NCBI RefSeq assembly: GCF_000300005.1
Contig: NC_018691.1
Coordinates: forward strand, 3,906,001 to 3,970,000
DNA: 64,000 nucleotides
Reading direction: 5' to 3'
Origin: Alloalcanivorax dieselolei B5
Lineage (GTDB): Bacteria > Pseudomonadota > Gammaproteobacteria > Pseudomonadales > Alcanivoracaceae
In this document: positions 27,777-38,700 of the stretch, piece by piece
Position numbering within the stretch: position 1 is the first letter of the stretch
Layout of the letters: every line of letters begins with the position of its first letter
The notes under the pieces: generated by a model
The model's input: only the letters and a program-made list of their open reading frames with translations
Told to the model about the DNA's origin: nothing
The model's database searches: none
Program-made: the position numbers and the translations under genes

Positions 27777-30700
27777 TTTTTTGGCTGCCTACGCGGCAGC
27801 GAACCTGTACACGGTGCGCGGGATCATCAACCGCTGTTTCTTAGCTGCCTGCGCGGCAGCGAACGCGCCGAACGTCAAGTCGCGCCGCGCGGACATTTTC
27901 TTAGCTGCCTGCGCGGCAGCGAACCGAAAACGGCCTGCAACATCGTCTCGGCCCCTTTTCTTAGCTGCCTGCGCGGCAGCGAACTACTTGGTGGTGGCGT
28001 CTTGGCCGAAGCGAGTTTTCTTAGCTGCCTGCGCGGCAGCGAACATATCCACCAGGGTGACACCGTCATCCTGCGTTTTCTTAGCTGCCTGCGCGGCAGC
28101 GAACCTTGTTGGCGGCCTTTGGTGTCAGCGCTGTGATTTCTTAGCTGCCTGCGCGGCAGCGAACATACGGGACTTTTGCGCCGACTTGGCGCCGATTTTC
28201 TTAGCTGCCTGCGCGGCAGCGAACAGGTAAAAATTCGCGCCGTGCGTCCGGCTTCTTTTCTTAGCTGCCTGCGCGGCAGCGAACATTGAAGCGATGGCGC
28301 TGGAGCGTCACATGCTTTTCTTAGCTGCCTGCGCGGCAGCGAACGTGGACCGCCGCAGCAACACAATCGGCTGATATTTCTTAGCTGCCTGCGCGGCAGC
28401 GAACCTTATAGGGGTGGGAACGCCGACTCTCCCCGATTTCTTAGCTGCCTGCGCGGCAGCGAACGCATGAGGCCGGCATAGATGCCGCCTTGCTCTTTTC
28501 TTAGCTGCCTGCGCGGCAGCGAACTTATCGTTGCCGCCGAAACTCTTTATCAAGAATTTCTTAGCTGCCTGCGCGGCAGCGAACCCCCTGCCCGTCCCAT
28601 ACACCGGACACGTAGTTTTCTTAGCTGCCTGCGCGGCAGCGAACAAAAAAGCCCGGACGGTGCCGGGCCAGTAGGCTTTCTTAGCTGCCTGCGCGGCAGC
28701 GAACGACCCCGATCAGCTTACCCCATTCCACCAGTGTTTCTTAGCTGCCTGCGCGGCAGCGAACAGAGGGCTTTTCCTGCTTTCGGTCTACCTTAATTTC
28801 TTAGCTGCCTGCGCGGCAGCGAACCCAAGTCCCTTCGCCAGAGGGCCTGTACCCGTTTTCTTAGCTGTCTGCGCGGCAGCGAACAGCCGGCGACCAGCAC
28901 GAAAGCCACCGTCGCGGTTTCTTAGCTGCCTGCGCGGCAGCGAACCCTTTCGGAATCCCGGTTCCGCCGGGGCGGGTTTTCTTAGCTGCCTGCGCGGCAG
29001 CGAACGGGAACAGGCGATGACTTTACTCTCCTGTATCTTTCTTAGCTGCCTGCGCGGCAGCGAACCCGTTGGCTCAGCCCCATGCGTGCCCGCCATTTTT
29101 CTTAGCTGCCTGCGCGGCAGCGAACTATGGGGTGCGAGCGTCGGTTCATGGCTCGACTTTCTTAGCTGCCTGCGCGGCAGCGAACTTGAAGGAGATCCCT
29201 TCTTTGTCGCGGGAACATTTCTTAGCTGCCTGCGCGGCAGCGAACTCCTGGTCAGAATTTGGAGCTGGCATCGTTCATTTCTTAGCTGCCTGCGCGGCAG
29301 CGAACGACCTGCACGGCGCAGAACAAGAGCCCAATGATTTCTTAGCTGCCTGCGCGGCAGCGAACTATGTGCCGCGCAACCCGCGCACGGATATCCTTTT
29401 CTTAGCTGCCTGCGCGGCAGCGAACCAGGTCGGCCCCTTCCAGGTAGGCCCCTTCCATTTCTTAGCTGCCTGCGCGGCAGCGAACGGCATAGGTCGGAGA
29501 CGGTGAAGTGCGTTGTGTTTCTTAGCTGCCTGCGCGGCAGCGAACGCCGACTGGTCCGCGCTGGCGGGCCGCAAGGTTTTCTTAGCTGCCTGCGCGGCAG
29601 CGAACACGATCATGGTGCACATCGTCCGTCAGCTCCTTTTCTTAGCTGCCTGCGCGGCAGCGAACGGGCCTTGGTCGGTCCTACTGGATCGGTGGTGTTT
29701 CTTAGCTGCCTGCGCGGCAGCGAACAGAAGTCGCTCCCGAAACCGCGCCTGCTGTACTTTCTTAGCTGCCTGCGCGGCAGCGAACCTGGACGAGAACCAG
29801 TTCGACCAGGTGTTCCATTTCTTAGCTGCCTGCGCGGCAGCGAACCCCTCGATGACGCTCCAGAATCCGTCGTCAGTTTTCTTAGCTGCCTGCGCGGCAG
29901 CGAACTCGGATGGCACCTCAGGCGAGCGTTCGGCCATTTTCTTAGCTGCCTGCGCGGCAGCGAACTGGGCATCTACGTGCCGCCCACGGGGCAGGATTTT
30001 CTTAGCTGCCTGCGCGGCAGCGAACGCGTGATGCTGCAGGCGGTCGCGCATTTCCTTTTTCTTAGCTGCCTGCGCGGCAGCGAACAGGGCTACGCCAGTA
30101 CCTGGCGATAGAATTCTTTTCTTAGCTGCCTGCGCGGCAGCGAACACAAGGATAGATTCAAGGAACGATCCCCTAGATTTCTTAGCTGCCTGCGCGGCAG
30201 CGAACTGCTGCTGCGCAGACTGAGTCCGATGTGATTTTTTCTTAGCTGCCTGCGCGGCAGCGAACTAGTCGCCCGATGGCGGCGGCTCATTGTCGTTTTT
30301 CTTAGCTGCCTGCGCGGCAGCGAACCTCCACAAAGCCGGACTGCTGGACGACGTTATTTTCTTAGCTGCCTGCGCGGCAGCGAACTTGCCGTTGCTGATT
30401 TTCTCACCGTCGAATCTTTTCTTAGCTGCCTGCGCGGCAGCGAACATCATCTGCACGGGGCAGCGGGTCCAGATGCTTTTCTTAGCTGCCTGCGCGGCAG
30501 CGAACGGGGCCCGCGAGTTCCGTGGCATGCGTCTGGTTTTCTTAGCTGCCTGCGCGGCAGCGAACTTCAGCACGACCGGGTCGCCAGCATCCTCAGTTTT
30601 CTTAGCTGCCTGCGCGGCAGCGAACCACGATACGCCCGAAGGCCACGACGCATGTTTTTTCTTAGCTGCCTGCGCGGCAGCGAACACTGCCGGTGCGCAG

Positions 30701-31585
30701 GTGTGGCCGGCGGATTGTTTCTTAGCTGCCTGCGCGGCAGCGAACTGGCGGGTGCTTCACATGATTGATAACCAACTTTTCTTAGCTGCCTGCGCGGCAG
30801 CGAACCAGGCCTGAGCGCGTGGAACTGTAATTGCTCTTTTCTTAGCTGCCTGCGCGGCAGCGAACTTCACCGTGCAACGGGTCGGCGAATCCAACCATTT
30901 CTTAGCTGCCTGCGCGGCAGCGAACTTCCATCCCGTCGCCTGTCGGCCGACCTTGTCTTTCTTAGCTGCCTGCGCGGCAGCGAACATGCCCTGCCCTGTA
31001 CTGGGCGCCGGGGGCAATTTCTTAGCTGCCTGCGCGGCAGCGAACTTGATCGGCGTACATTCCCAAAGGTAGCCAACTTTCTTAGCTGCCTGCGCGGCAG
31101 CGAACAGGAATGCACGCTGAATCTGGACGCACTGAATTTTCTTAGCTGCCTGCGCGGCAGCGAACTGGCGGGCTTTGGATGGCACTGGGCGACGACCTTT
31201 CTTAGCTGCCTGCGCGGCAGCGAACATCCAGGCGACCGGATTGAGATCACCGGGCAGTTTCTTAGCTGCCTGCGCGGCAGCGAACGACTCTTCCAGATCC
31301 GTTTCCCGGATCGCCTTTTTCTTAGCTGCCTGCGCGGCAGCGAACCTCCATTCCAGGTGCAGGGTGGAAACCTCGTATTTCTTAGCTGCCTGCGCGGCAG
31401 CGAACCTCAGCGTAGGCGCGAGTCACGCTGCCGGTGTTTTCTTAGCTGCCTGCGCGGCAGCGAACAACAAAGAGCCGGGCATGCAGTCCATCTACCTTTT
31501 CTTAGCTGCCTGCGCGGCAGCGAACTCTGGATCATTCATCCATCCAATGGCTTCGGTTTTCTTAGCTGCCTGCGCGGCAGCGAAC
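27777..31585 (-). CRISPR. Type I-F CRISPR array, 64 repeats and 63 spacers
   Basis: A 28-bp repeat (transcript strand starts GTTCGCTGCCGCGCAGG and ends GCTAAGAAA; stem CTGCC/GGCAG) recurs every 60 bases, so spacers are 32 nt. By position there are 19 repeats from 27777 to 28857 and 45 from 28918 to 31558. One spacer (28885-28917) is 33 nt, and the repeat beside it (28857-28884) has one substitution. The repeat at 27777-27804 has three substitutions, marking the trailer end. The leader and cas6f are on the high-coordinate side, so the array is transcribed on the minus strand. All other repeats look identical. I found no spacer matching elsewhere in this window by eye. Confidence 0.98.
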
Positions 31586-31601
31586 TAGAACCAAACGAAT
31601 C

Positions 31602-31614
31602 TAACTCCCTGATT
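31602..31614 (-). promoter_or_regulatory. IHF-like site, repeat-proximal
   Basis: The minus strand reads AATCAGGGAGTTA, matching WATCARNNNNTTR, 17 bases from the first repeat. IHF bending of the leader is required for I-F spacer integration in studied systems. Confidence 0.55.
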
Positions 31615-31668
31615 TTTAAAGAACAAGGCTAAAAAGAAGCGCCACACCCCAAATTTTGGAGCGTGACG

Positions 31669-31681
31669 TAAGTTATTGATT
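31669..31681 (-). promoter_or_regulatory. IHF-like site, repeat-distal
   Basis: The minus strand reads AATCAATAACTTA, an exact match to WATCAANNNNTTR, 84 bases from the first repeat. Confidence 0.65.
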
Positions 31682-31714
31682 TTCGGAAAGTATTAATTGG
31701 AATCAAAAAAAGGG

Positions 31715-32278
31715 TCAGAACCACGGTATCGTTGCGGTAGGGCTGAGGCCATAGCGGCTGAAGCGGCCCGTAACCGGATGTGCCTGCAGGTCACCGTGCT
31801 CTATAAACAGGCAGAAGTCCTGACCCGTGCTCTGGCTACGCAGCGTCACGTAGGGTAAATCAACCTTGCGCTCCACCGTGTCTGGGATTCGCTCCCGAGC
31901 CTGTTCCAGAGTTTCCTCGTGACGCCGCGCCCGGCGACGCCGGAGACGTTCCGCATTGGTCTTGAATTGGCGGCGCCGGACCACACGATGCTTGGCATTG
32001 CCTGGCACCGGAGCCAACCCTGTCATTTGGATATGGTCACGCATGCCGGCCAGACAATCTTGACTCATTAAATGATCCAGAGCCGCGGCACTGCCGTGCA
32101 GACGCAAGACACCACCCAGGGATTTCGGCCGCCGCTGGTGCTCCGGGAAACTGATACCAATGTCATCAGACTGAAGCTTGACCAAAGCGCGGTGTAATTT
32201 ACCGTACAACGCCCCCATGAGAATGGTCGACGTAAACTCCGGATCGGGAAGTATCCGGATATCAATATACTGATCCAT
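31715..32278 (-). CDS. cas6f: Cas6f/Csy4 CRISPR RNA endonuclease
   Basis: 187 residues. It cuts the repeat hairpin of the precursor transcript and stays on the crRNA 3' end in the Csy complex. A His lies at position 29 (GKLHRAL), matching catalytic His29 of P. aeruginosa Csy4. An Arg-rich helix near 113-121 (RLRRRRARR) suits hairpin binding. The C-terminus has the family pattern LRSQSTGQDFCLFIEHG and SRYGLSPTATIPWF. Last gene of the cas operon, 3 bases after csy3 and next to the array leader. Confidence 0.96.
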   Translation of the reverse strand: MDQYIDIRILPDPEFTSTILMGALYGKLHRALVKLQSDDIGISFPEHQRRPKSLGGVLRLHGSAAALDHLMSQDCLAGMRDHIQMTGLAPVPGNAKHRVVRRRQFKTNAERLRRRRARRHEETLEQARERIPDTVERKVDLPYVTLRSQSTGQDFCLFIEHGDLQAHPVTGRFSRYGLSPTATIPWF

Positions 32279-32281
32279 ATC

Positions 32282-33319
32282 TCACCCCGCGTCTCCAAAC
32301 ACCCCGCCACGAATCAGGATGGCCATCACGAAGTGTTGCTGCTCCACTGTGGGTGCCTGGTCCTTTAGCATCCAGCTATCCAGAAGGGAATAAAAGTCAG
32401 CTTTTTGCTTAGGTTGGCGATAGGCCTTTCCCTGGGTCGTCACCGAACCATAGGGTTCCACCGCGATGGGTCCCAAGTTCTCGTCCTCATCCTTGGGGTA
32501 CCAGGTATCGATGGTACGGATGGCATTACCCAGCTTCTGGGAGTGCATCCCAGCAGTTTCGCCGACCCGATACAACGTCTTGCTCTTGTCACCACGTCCA
32601 CGATCGAGAATCAATTCCTGGGAGGGGAACACCTCTTGTCCGGCCCCAAGGCGGGCGAAGGCCACCACCTCCAGTAACACATGACGACCTCCCGACAGCC
32701 CGTCGGTGATACACCCTGCTAGCGCATGCAGAGAGGTTTTTGCCTCCTCCGTAGGTTCGAACCCCCGCAGAGACAGAGAAAGTGCATCGAAGGTCCAGAT
32801 TTCGGCCGGCTCACCTTGCTCCATTAATCGCACCTGCACTTCAACTTGCTCGGCCCCCACCCGGTTTCGCCACAGGAAACGGCCATTCGCCAGGTTATAG
32901 GCATAGCGGCTGGCCAGTTCGGCAAAGCCATGCGTAGCTACGTAGCCCCGCACGGCCTGATCCAGCTTGGCCTGGTAGTCGGCGTCATTACAGGCCGAAG
33001 GTTTACCGGCACCACTGAGTACCCGCAGCGTGAAACGGGCCATAAGGGTATCGGCCTCACTGGGCAAAGCGGCCACATCCACGGTTTGCGGGTTGGGACT
33101 CTCGATACGGGCGTCCAGCTTGGCCGGATCCTGATCCTTGGCTTTCAAGCGATTAGATATGGTCCCCCGAACCGACTTTTCCCGGATAGTGACCGCCGGC
33201 CATTCGCCAGCCTGGTCGCGCCGCGACCATTGCCCGGCGAAAAACAGCGCATCGGACGGGTCCAGTTTACGCTCGAAAGCAAGCACGGATGCGGTTTTGA
33301 GTTTATCGTTCTTGGCCAT
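32282..33319 (-). CDS. csy3: Cas7f/Csy3 backbone subunit of the Csy complex
   Basis: 345 residues, normal for the family. It polymerises along the crRNA spacer to form the surveillance complex backbone. Family features include the start [24 protein letters not shown] and the [16 protein letters not shown] segment. It sits between csy2 (18-base gap) and cas6f (3-base gap). Confidence 0.95.
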   Translation of the reverse strand: MAKNDKLKTASVLAFERKLDPSDALFFAGQWSRRDQAGEWPAVTIREKSVRGTISNRLKAKDQDPAKLDARIESPNPQTVDVAALPSEADTLMARFTLRVLSGAGKPSACNDADYQAKLDQAVRGYVATHGFAELASRYAYNLANGRFLWRNRVGAEQVEVQVRLMEQGEPAEIWTFDALSLSLRGFEPTEEAKTSLHALAGCITDGLSGGRHVLLEVVAFARLGAGQEVFPSQELILDRGRGDKSKTLYRVGETAGMHSQKLGNAIRTIDTWYPKDEDENLGPIAVEPYGSVTTQGKAYRQPKQKADFYSLLDSWMLKDQAPTVEQQHFVMAILIRGGVFGDAG

Positions 33320-33337
33320 GATGGGTATCCCCTCTCG

Positions 33338-34324
33338 TTAAGCGGTAATGGGTTTATCTCTGTAGTCATTGCGGAGCCGGTACAGCCCCGAGTCCAGGTC
33401 GTTATCCACATACCAAAGCAACTGCTCTGGCCGCTCCAGGCGGTGGGGGCTGACCCATTGACCAACGGAATACAGGCTCTCCACGAACCGGAATGGGGTC
33501 GACGCATCCCGCGTCCGAGCCACTTCACCAGGATCGTAAAGCCGGGACAAGGCGCCATAGCCCACTGGGATGGGCACGATCCAACCGGGCCGATGACGTA
33601 CCTCCCACTCCACGGCGTCATGGCTTTCACCCTGGCTGTTGGTGGTGGTTTCCAACCGGCAGGTGTGGTTCAGACGAGACAGGTCCAGCCAGGCGTCCAG
33701 CATGGAAAACTCCGGGTTCACAGAGCGCAGTTCATCAAGATGTTGCTGAAGCAGGTCATCCCGTGACACCAAAACAAACCCAGGCAGGCACCGCCGACGC
33801 AAGCGCTTGAATTGCATGGCCCGAGCCTCCGCGTTGTCATCCAGTTGTATTAATTCAGGCTTCAATCTGGATGGCCGGCCGCCGCTCAGAGCCGGCATAA
33901 CACTCCCGCCCGCGACGCGCATACCCGCCACTATCCCGGCAATCTCGTTCGCTACTTGACCCAGCTCCGCCCCTTCGCCGGCACAGGCACCCCCTTGAAC
34001 CGAGAAGATCAGTGTAATGTCGAGATGGATACGCCCTTCCTCGACAATCGCCGCCGTGGCTCCCGTCTTATCCACTGGGTTGCGAGTCAAATGAAAGGCT
34101 CGCGTGAAGCCGCCTTCTGTGGCTTGAGCCTGGTAGTGGTGGCAGACAACGCCTACCGCGTCGAACTCCAGATCCAGAGTCTCCGGCAGCTTGCGTTCCA
34201 GAGCCTGCATCAGCCCCACGAAGGCACTCATGGCCGGAAAGCCCCAGGTCATCGGGCTGGAAACCGCATTGGCATTCTGAATGCGCAAATGCGGCAATAT
34301 CAGAAGGTTACGTACATCAGACAT
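33338..34324 (-). CDS. csy2: Cas5f/Csy2 subunit of the Csy complex
   Basis: 328 residues. With Csy1 it caps the 5' handle of the crRNA. Family features are LLILPHLRIQNANAVSSPMTWGFPAMSAFVG at the N-terminus (residues about 7-37) and RHRPGWIVPIPVGYGALS near 255. The start overlaps the csy1 stop by 8 bases. Confidence 0.94.
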   Translation of the reverse strand: MSDVRNLLILPHLRIQNANAVSSPMTWGFPAMSAFVGLMQALERKLPETLDLEFDAVGVVCHHYQAQATEGGFTRAFHLTRNPVDKTGATAAIVEEGRIHLDITLIFSVQGGACAGEGAELGQVANEIAGIVAGMRVAGGSVMPALSGGRPSRLKPELIQLDDNAEARAMQFKRLRRRCLPGFVLVSRDDLLQQHLDELRSVNPEFSMLDAWLDLSRLNHTCRLETTTNSQGESHDAVEWEVRHRPGWIVPIPVGYGALSRLYDPGEVARTRDASTPFRFVESLYSVGQWVSPHRLERPEQLLWYVDNDLDSGLYRLRNDYRDKPITA

Positions 34325-35657
34325 AGGGCAGGTCCTCCTGGAGCGCGTTCAGCCTCTTGGCTAATTGTTTCTGCCAGAACGCGAATTCCGCATCCCCGAG
34401 TGGCAGGGATTTGCCAAACTGGCTATTCAGCCAAGTCGCGAAGCGGTGCCGAACCTCCTGCGCCCAGTCGCCCTGCTCCCGGCGTTGAGCAAAGCTTTCG
34501 TCATCACGCCAAGGGTCAAGCCATAGCGCTTCCGCATCCACCAGACGACAATCCGGCGAGGCACTCCACCCCGATTCGAGCACCGAGTAACGGCTGGCGA
34601 AGGCCACCAATTCATCAATCAGGGCGCCCACATACTCATCACGGCGATCCCGAGTTTCAGCATTGGGCTCCGCATCCGACATCAACAGGCGGCGCAGCCC
34701 GGATACCAACCCACGCACTTCCTTGCGCCGGCCAAAGCGAGGAAACACCGAGTCGACAAAATGCGGGGGTCTGATATCACTGTCGATCCAGGTAGGCGGA
34801 AGCGAGGCGAGTAAATAGTTACTGCCACCCCGCTCGTTATTGAGCTGGGAGATGTTCTGGGGTTTGGTACCTCCGAACGTCTGAACAGCTATATTGGGGT
34901 AATCCCGATATCCGCCTTCCCAGTAGCGGCCGTCCCGCCGGGCTTGCCGGGCCGCCTTGGTGGCCTCACCGAAACGGTCCTCATTGATCGTTTGATAGAC
35001 ACGATGGGCCAAAGAGGTGGCGTACAAGGGTGCAAGCAGATGAAAGCTTCCATTGTCTCCAGGGTCGTCACCTACCAGCCAGTACACTTGCTTGGCGTGG
35101 GTATGGGAGGCCTCACCACCTCGGGGCTCCGTGATGGCGGCAAAGGAAGTCATCCATTCCCTGGCCTGTTCCGGATCCTTGCTCAGGGCACCCGTTAGGG
35201 CTGGGTCTCCCTCCAATACCCTCTCCAGTAAGGAGAGCCCGTCATGTTCTAATTTAAGAAATTTATATACGTCTAGAGCTGCCGCATCCTCTACTGCCAC
35301 ATCATAATCGAAATCCTTGGAGAGCAGGTGGCTGCCCACTAGACAATGATGGGGCTGATTTTCTGGCCACACATATAGGTTGGTCGCCTTCTTCGCACTG
35401 GGGTGAACTGCTTTCACTATATGAGTAGCTAATTGCAATTTACCAACACGCCGTGCTGCATCGCCCACCCATGTCTCCAATTCATATTGGGCCGAAACAT
35501 GAACAACGAGATCCTCTCTCTCCGGGTCATCCAGATCTAGTACTTTTCTCCGTTTCTTTTCCAGATCCTTTATCTTAGAGGACAGCTTGGCTTCCATCCG
35601 TTCCTGGAGAAAGTCTTTAATAACCGACCGTAAATCGGCACTTTCCAAGTTAGACAT
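34317..35657 (-). CDS. csy1: Cas8f/Csy1 large subunit of the Csy complex
   Basis: 446 residues, typical length. Csy1 recognises the GG/CC protospacer-adjacent motif and recruits Cas2-3. The N-terminal basic helix (RMEAKLSSKIKDLEKKRRK) and the C-terminal domain with LPLGDAEFAFWQKQLAKRL are typical. It lies 43 bases after cas2-3 and overlaps csy2. Confidence 0.94.
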   Translation of the reverse strand: MSNLESADLRSVIKDFLQERMEAKLSSKIKDLEKKRRKVLDLDDPEREDLVVHVSAQYELETWVGDAARRVGKLQLATHIVKAVHPSAKKATNLYVWPENQPHHCLVGSHLLSKDFDYDVAVEDAAALDVYKFLKLEHDGLSLLERVLEGDPALTGALSKDPEQAREWMTSFAAITEPRGGEASHTHAKQVYWLVGDDPGDNGSFHLLAPLYATSLAHRVYQTINEDRFGEATKAARQARRDGRYWEGGYRDYPNIAVQTFGGTKPQNISQLNNERGGSNYLLASLPPTWIDSDIRPPHFVDSVFPRFGRRKEVRGLVSGLRRLLMSDAEPNAETRDRRDEYVGALIDELVAFASRYSVLESGWSASPDCRLVDAEALWLDPWRDDESFAQRREQGDWAQEVRHRFATWLNSQFGKSLPLGDAEFAFWQKQLAKRLNALQEDLPYV

Positions 35658-35700
35658 CTTACTTTTCCCTCCCCATCGTTCATTTCACATGAACGATATT

Positions 35701-38700
35701 TCATCGACGTTTAGCAAAACCCAAGGCCGGATGAAACCGCCACCCCCAATCACTTTCCGGCAGCGTGACCATACCGAAGGTCCGAGCGGCGTTTTCCAAG
35801 GCCATTCCTTTGGCGTCCGCGAGTTCCACCAGTGCCTCCAGGTAGTCTGGCGTTCCCCATGACTGAATCCCCGGCCCTCTGTCCCCGGCAAGCTCAATCC
35901 GTTCGAGCTTGCTTTTCTCCACGGGAACATAGAGCTTCTCGTGGCGTCTTTGACCGTCCTGGATCAGATGTAGCACCCAGTCTTCTCCACCCTCATCCGG
36001 CAGCAAAACCAGTTCTTCCTGACGAGCCGCTTGATAGCGAAAGGGCTGATACTGGGGCAGAACACCCAATAAATGCAGCCGGGGCATCCGGTACCAGCTA
36101 TAGGCACCCAGAGGAGGCGAAGATGGCTCTCTGCGCAGACGCTTGCGTTCACGCGGCGTCAGAGACGCAGGATCCACGGAGGACGTATCAGGCCCCGCGC
36201 CCCTGAGCGGCTCCAACAGGGATGCCCGCAAACGCTCGTGTTCCAGATCCACCAGACTCTCATGGGGCCGAAGCCCCTGCCGTTCCAGAATGCGCGGCCG
36301 GGCATCCACGACCGTCCATTCCTCCGGCCGCATCAGATCATGCAGAGAATGACTATTAAGGCGCCAATCACCAGCGGTCTCGAAGCCAGGCCGGCAGAAG
36401 GCCGGCTCGCTCGGGCGCTCCAGGTGTTTCAGATTGGTGTCCAGAAGCACCATATTGGGGGCATCACAGGCCGCTTCCCGGTGCCGCCGCACCCGGCCCG
36501 CCAGTTGAATGATCGATCGCATGGATGATGGCTCCACCACCGCCCAGTCATAATCATGATCGCGCCCCACCTCAGTAACTGGGGACCCCAGCACGATAAA
36601 AAGCTGGTCCTGCTCCGGATGAGCATCCAGTCGTCGCCGGATATCAGGTAGCTCGAAGACCGCCTTGGCGTCACGGCGGTCCAGAGCACGATCCAGACAC
36701 CGTTCAATCTCAGACCGTACCAATAGAGGATGCTGGGAGTGATAGACGCAGAGATGGATTCTCCGCCCATCTCTTGCCCCCAGCCGATACAACGCCAGGG
36801 CCACATCAAAAATGGGATCGATATTGGCCATGCGGATCAAACCAAAACTCACCCGCCCGCCACCATAGGGATCGACGCTATGATGGCGATCATGCAGGCG
36901 CTCGGCATGATCCCGCAGACACTCCGCCAATGACTGACGAATTGACGCCCCATCTTGCCCTAGCCCCTTCAGATCACCGATTTCCGACCGGCGGAGCACC
37001 TCTGCCTTAGCCAGCCGCTGATGTCGGCGCTTGGCGAATTGCTGGTGCGTAGCTGAAAAACCATCACCGTCCGAGCAGGTCTCATGGTGACGGTCGTGTT
37101 CGTCGAACCAGGCGCAGCAAACCTCCACGGGACACCCCGGCTCACCCCGGTTCTTTTGATATTGGTCCCGTCCATCCCGATAGGCCTCAAACAGACCGCG
37201 TACCAACGAAGGCGGCAAGGTGGCCGAGGACAGCAACACCCGCGAGCCCAGGAGACCAGCCCAATGCACCAACCGGGTAAGTGCGGGTAAATCATCGATA
37301 TCAAAATCGTCGATCTCGTCCAGCACCAGATCGCTGCTCATCAAACGCAGCATGGGCGCAATCTGGCGGCCTCCACGAGTTCCTTCGGTGGCGGGAATAA
37401 GATGATCGACAGTACACACCAGAATGGGTGCGGCAATCAGATTGCGAACATTTGGATCCTGATTCAGCCGCCGCAGAACAGGGTGAGCATCAAAGTTGCC
37501 ATCGAAAGTGACGTGTCCGTCCTCCTCCATCAGGCTCTGGGCGGAAGCCGACCCTGTGCGCTCACCCTGCTGTTCATAGTGCTCGAATAACGCCCGACTG
37601 GCACTGCCGCCCACTCTTACCGCCAGCTCATCTTCACCGAGATTAAGACGCTCACGATAGGCCTGCCCGGTCTGCAGAGTCAGGGTGCGCAGACCCAACG
37701 CAACGCTGAACCGGGTCCCTTTCTCCGGATCGGCAAGGGCATAGAGAATGCGGCCGTTCGCCAGAGTCTTCCCGCAACCCGTGGAGGCCATATTAATGCC
37801 GAAGAAACCTTGCCGTTCGCTACGCTCGCGGATTGAGCGGGCCAGATCGAATGCCTTGTCCTGCCAGCGGAAGCGGGGGTGATCACTGCGTTTTCTAAAG
37901 CCTTTATGGCGAGCAAGACGGGGAAGGTGGCGGGTCATGCTGGGCAGCGCCCGACTCACTGCTGCGCTGTGTTTCTCCACCCCCAAGAGATGTTCATCCA
38001 GAGGCTGTTTCAGGGCACCGGCTTTATCGGTATTGGCGTAAAGCGGATAGCCCCTTTCACCACGAACCCGGTGTCTGCTTTCCTCAAGGCCGGAATAGTA
38101 ATGGTCCGCCAGCATCAGACTCAGTCTCGCCAGATGCATGACATAAGGATTATCCAGCACAGGGGATGAGTAATGCGGCAAGCGCTCGAGCAAACGCCGG
38201 GCCAGATGCCCGGCCCGCTCACGCCATCTGGATGTCGTTACCGGTAAAGCGTGTTCAAAATACCAATAGGGTTCAATCTGTTCCCGAACACAGGTGTCGT
38301 GGACCTCATTCCAGTCCGCGCTAATGACAGTGGGTATATCCTGAAGCTGATCCGACCGCAGCGCGGGGCGCAATACACCCCAGCGAGGCCGTCTACCTGA
38401 ATCATCGGGCTCGCCAGGTTTCATCGGCAGCCGGTGATGTGTCACGATCAGCCACCCTACTGCCGCGGCCAAAGGCGGTAGGTGGCGAAACGGCGAGGCA
38501 CCATTGTCGTCCAAACCATCCCTCTGCAACTGCTGAAGCCATCGATCGTCATCCTCCAGACCGGGCCCAAGCAGCCTTCCCAGCCAACCGGCATCGTCAT
38601 CATTACCGACAAAAGCGGCGAAAAGGCGTAGGGAAATCCATTCATGCCGATAGAGGTTACGGCCTTCAAGCTTTCCAACCAGCCGATTCTGAAAGGCAAG

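Larger units (their letters stand above)
31586..31714 (-). promoter_or_regulatory. Leader of the I-F array
   Basis: AT-rich 129-base gap between cas6f and the first repeat, the expected place of the array promoter and the spacer-integration signals. It contains two IHF-like sites, listed separately. I see no unambiguous -35/-10 pair. Confidence 0.8.

Noticed and set aside
27750-31632. Long reading frames through the array with repeated motifs such as FLSCLRGSE, FAAAQAAKK and SLPRRQLRK.
   Set aside because: The array period of 60 bases is a multiple of three and the repeat lacks stops, so every frame gives an apparent repeat protein. They are artefacts of the CRISPR array.
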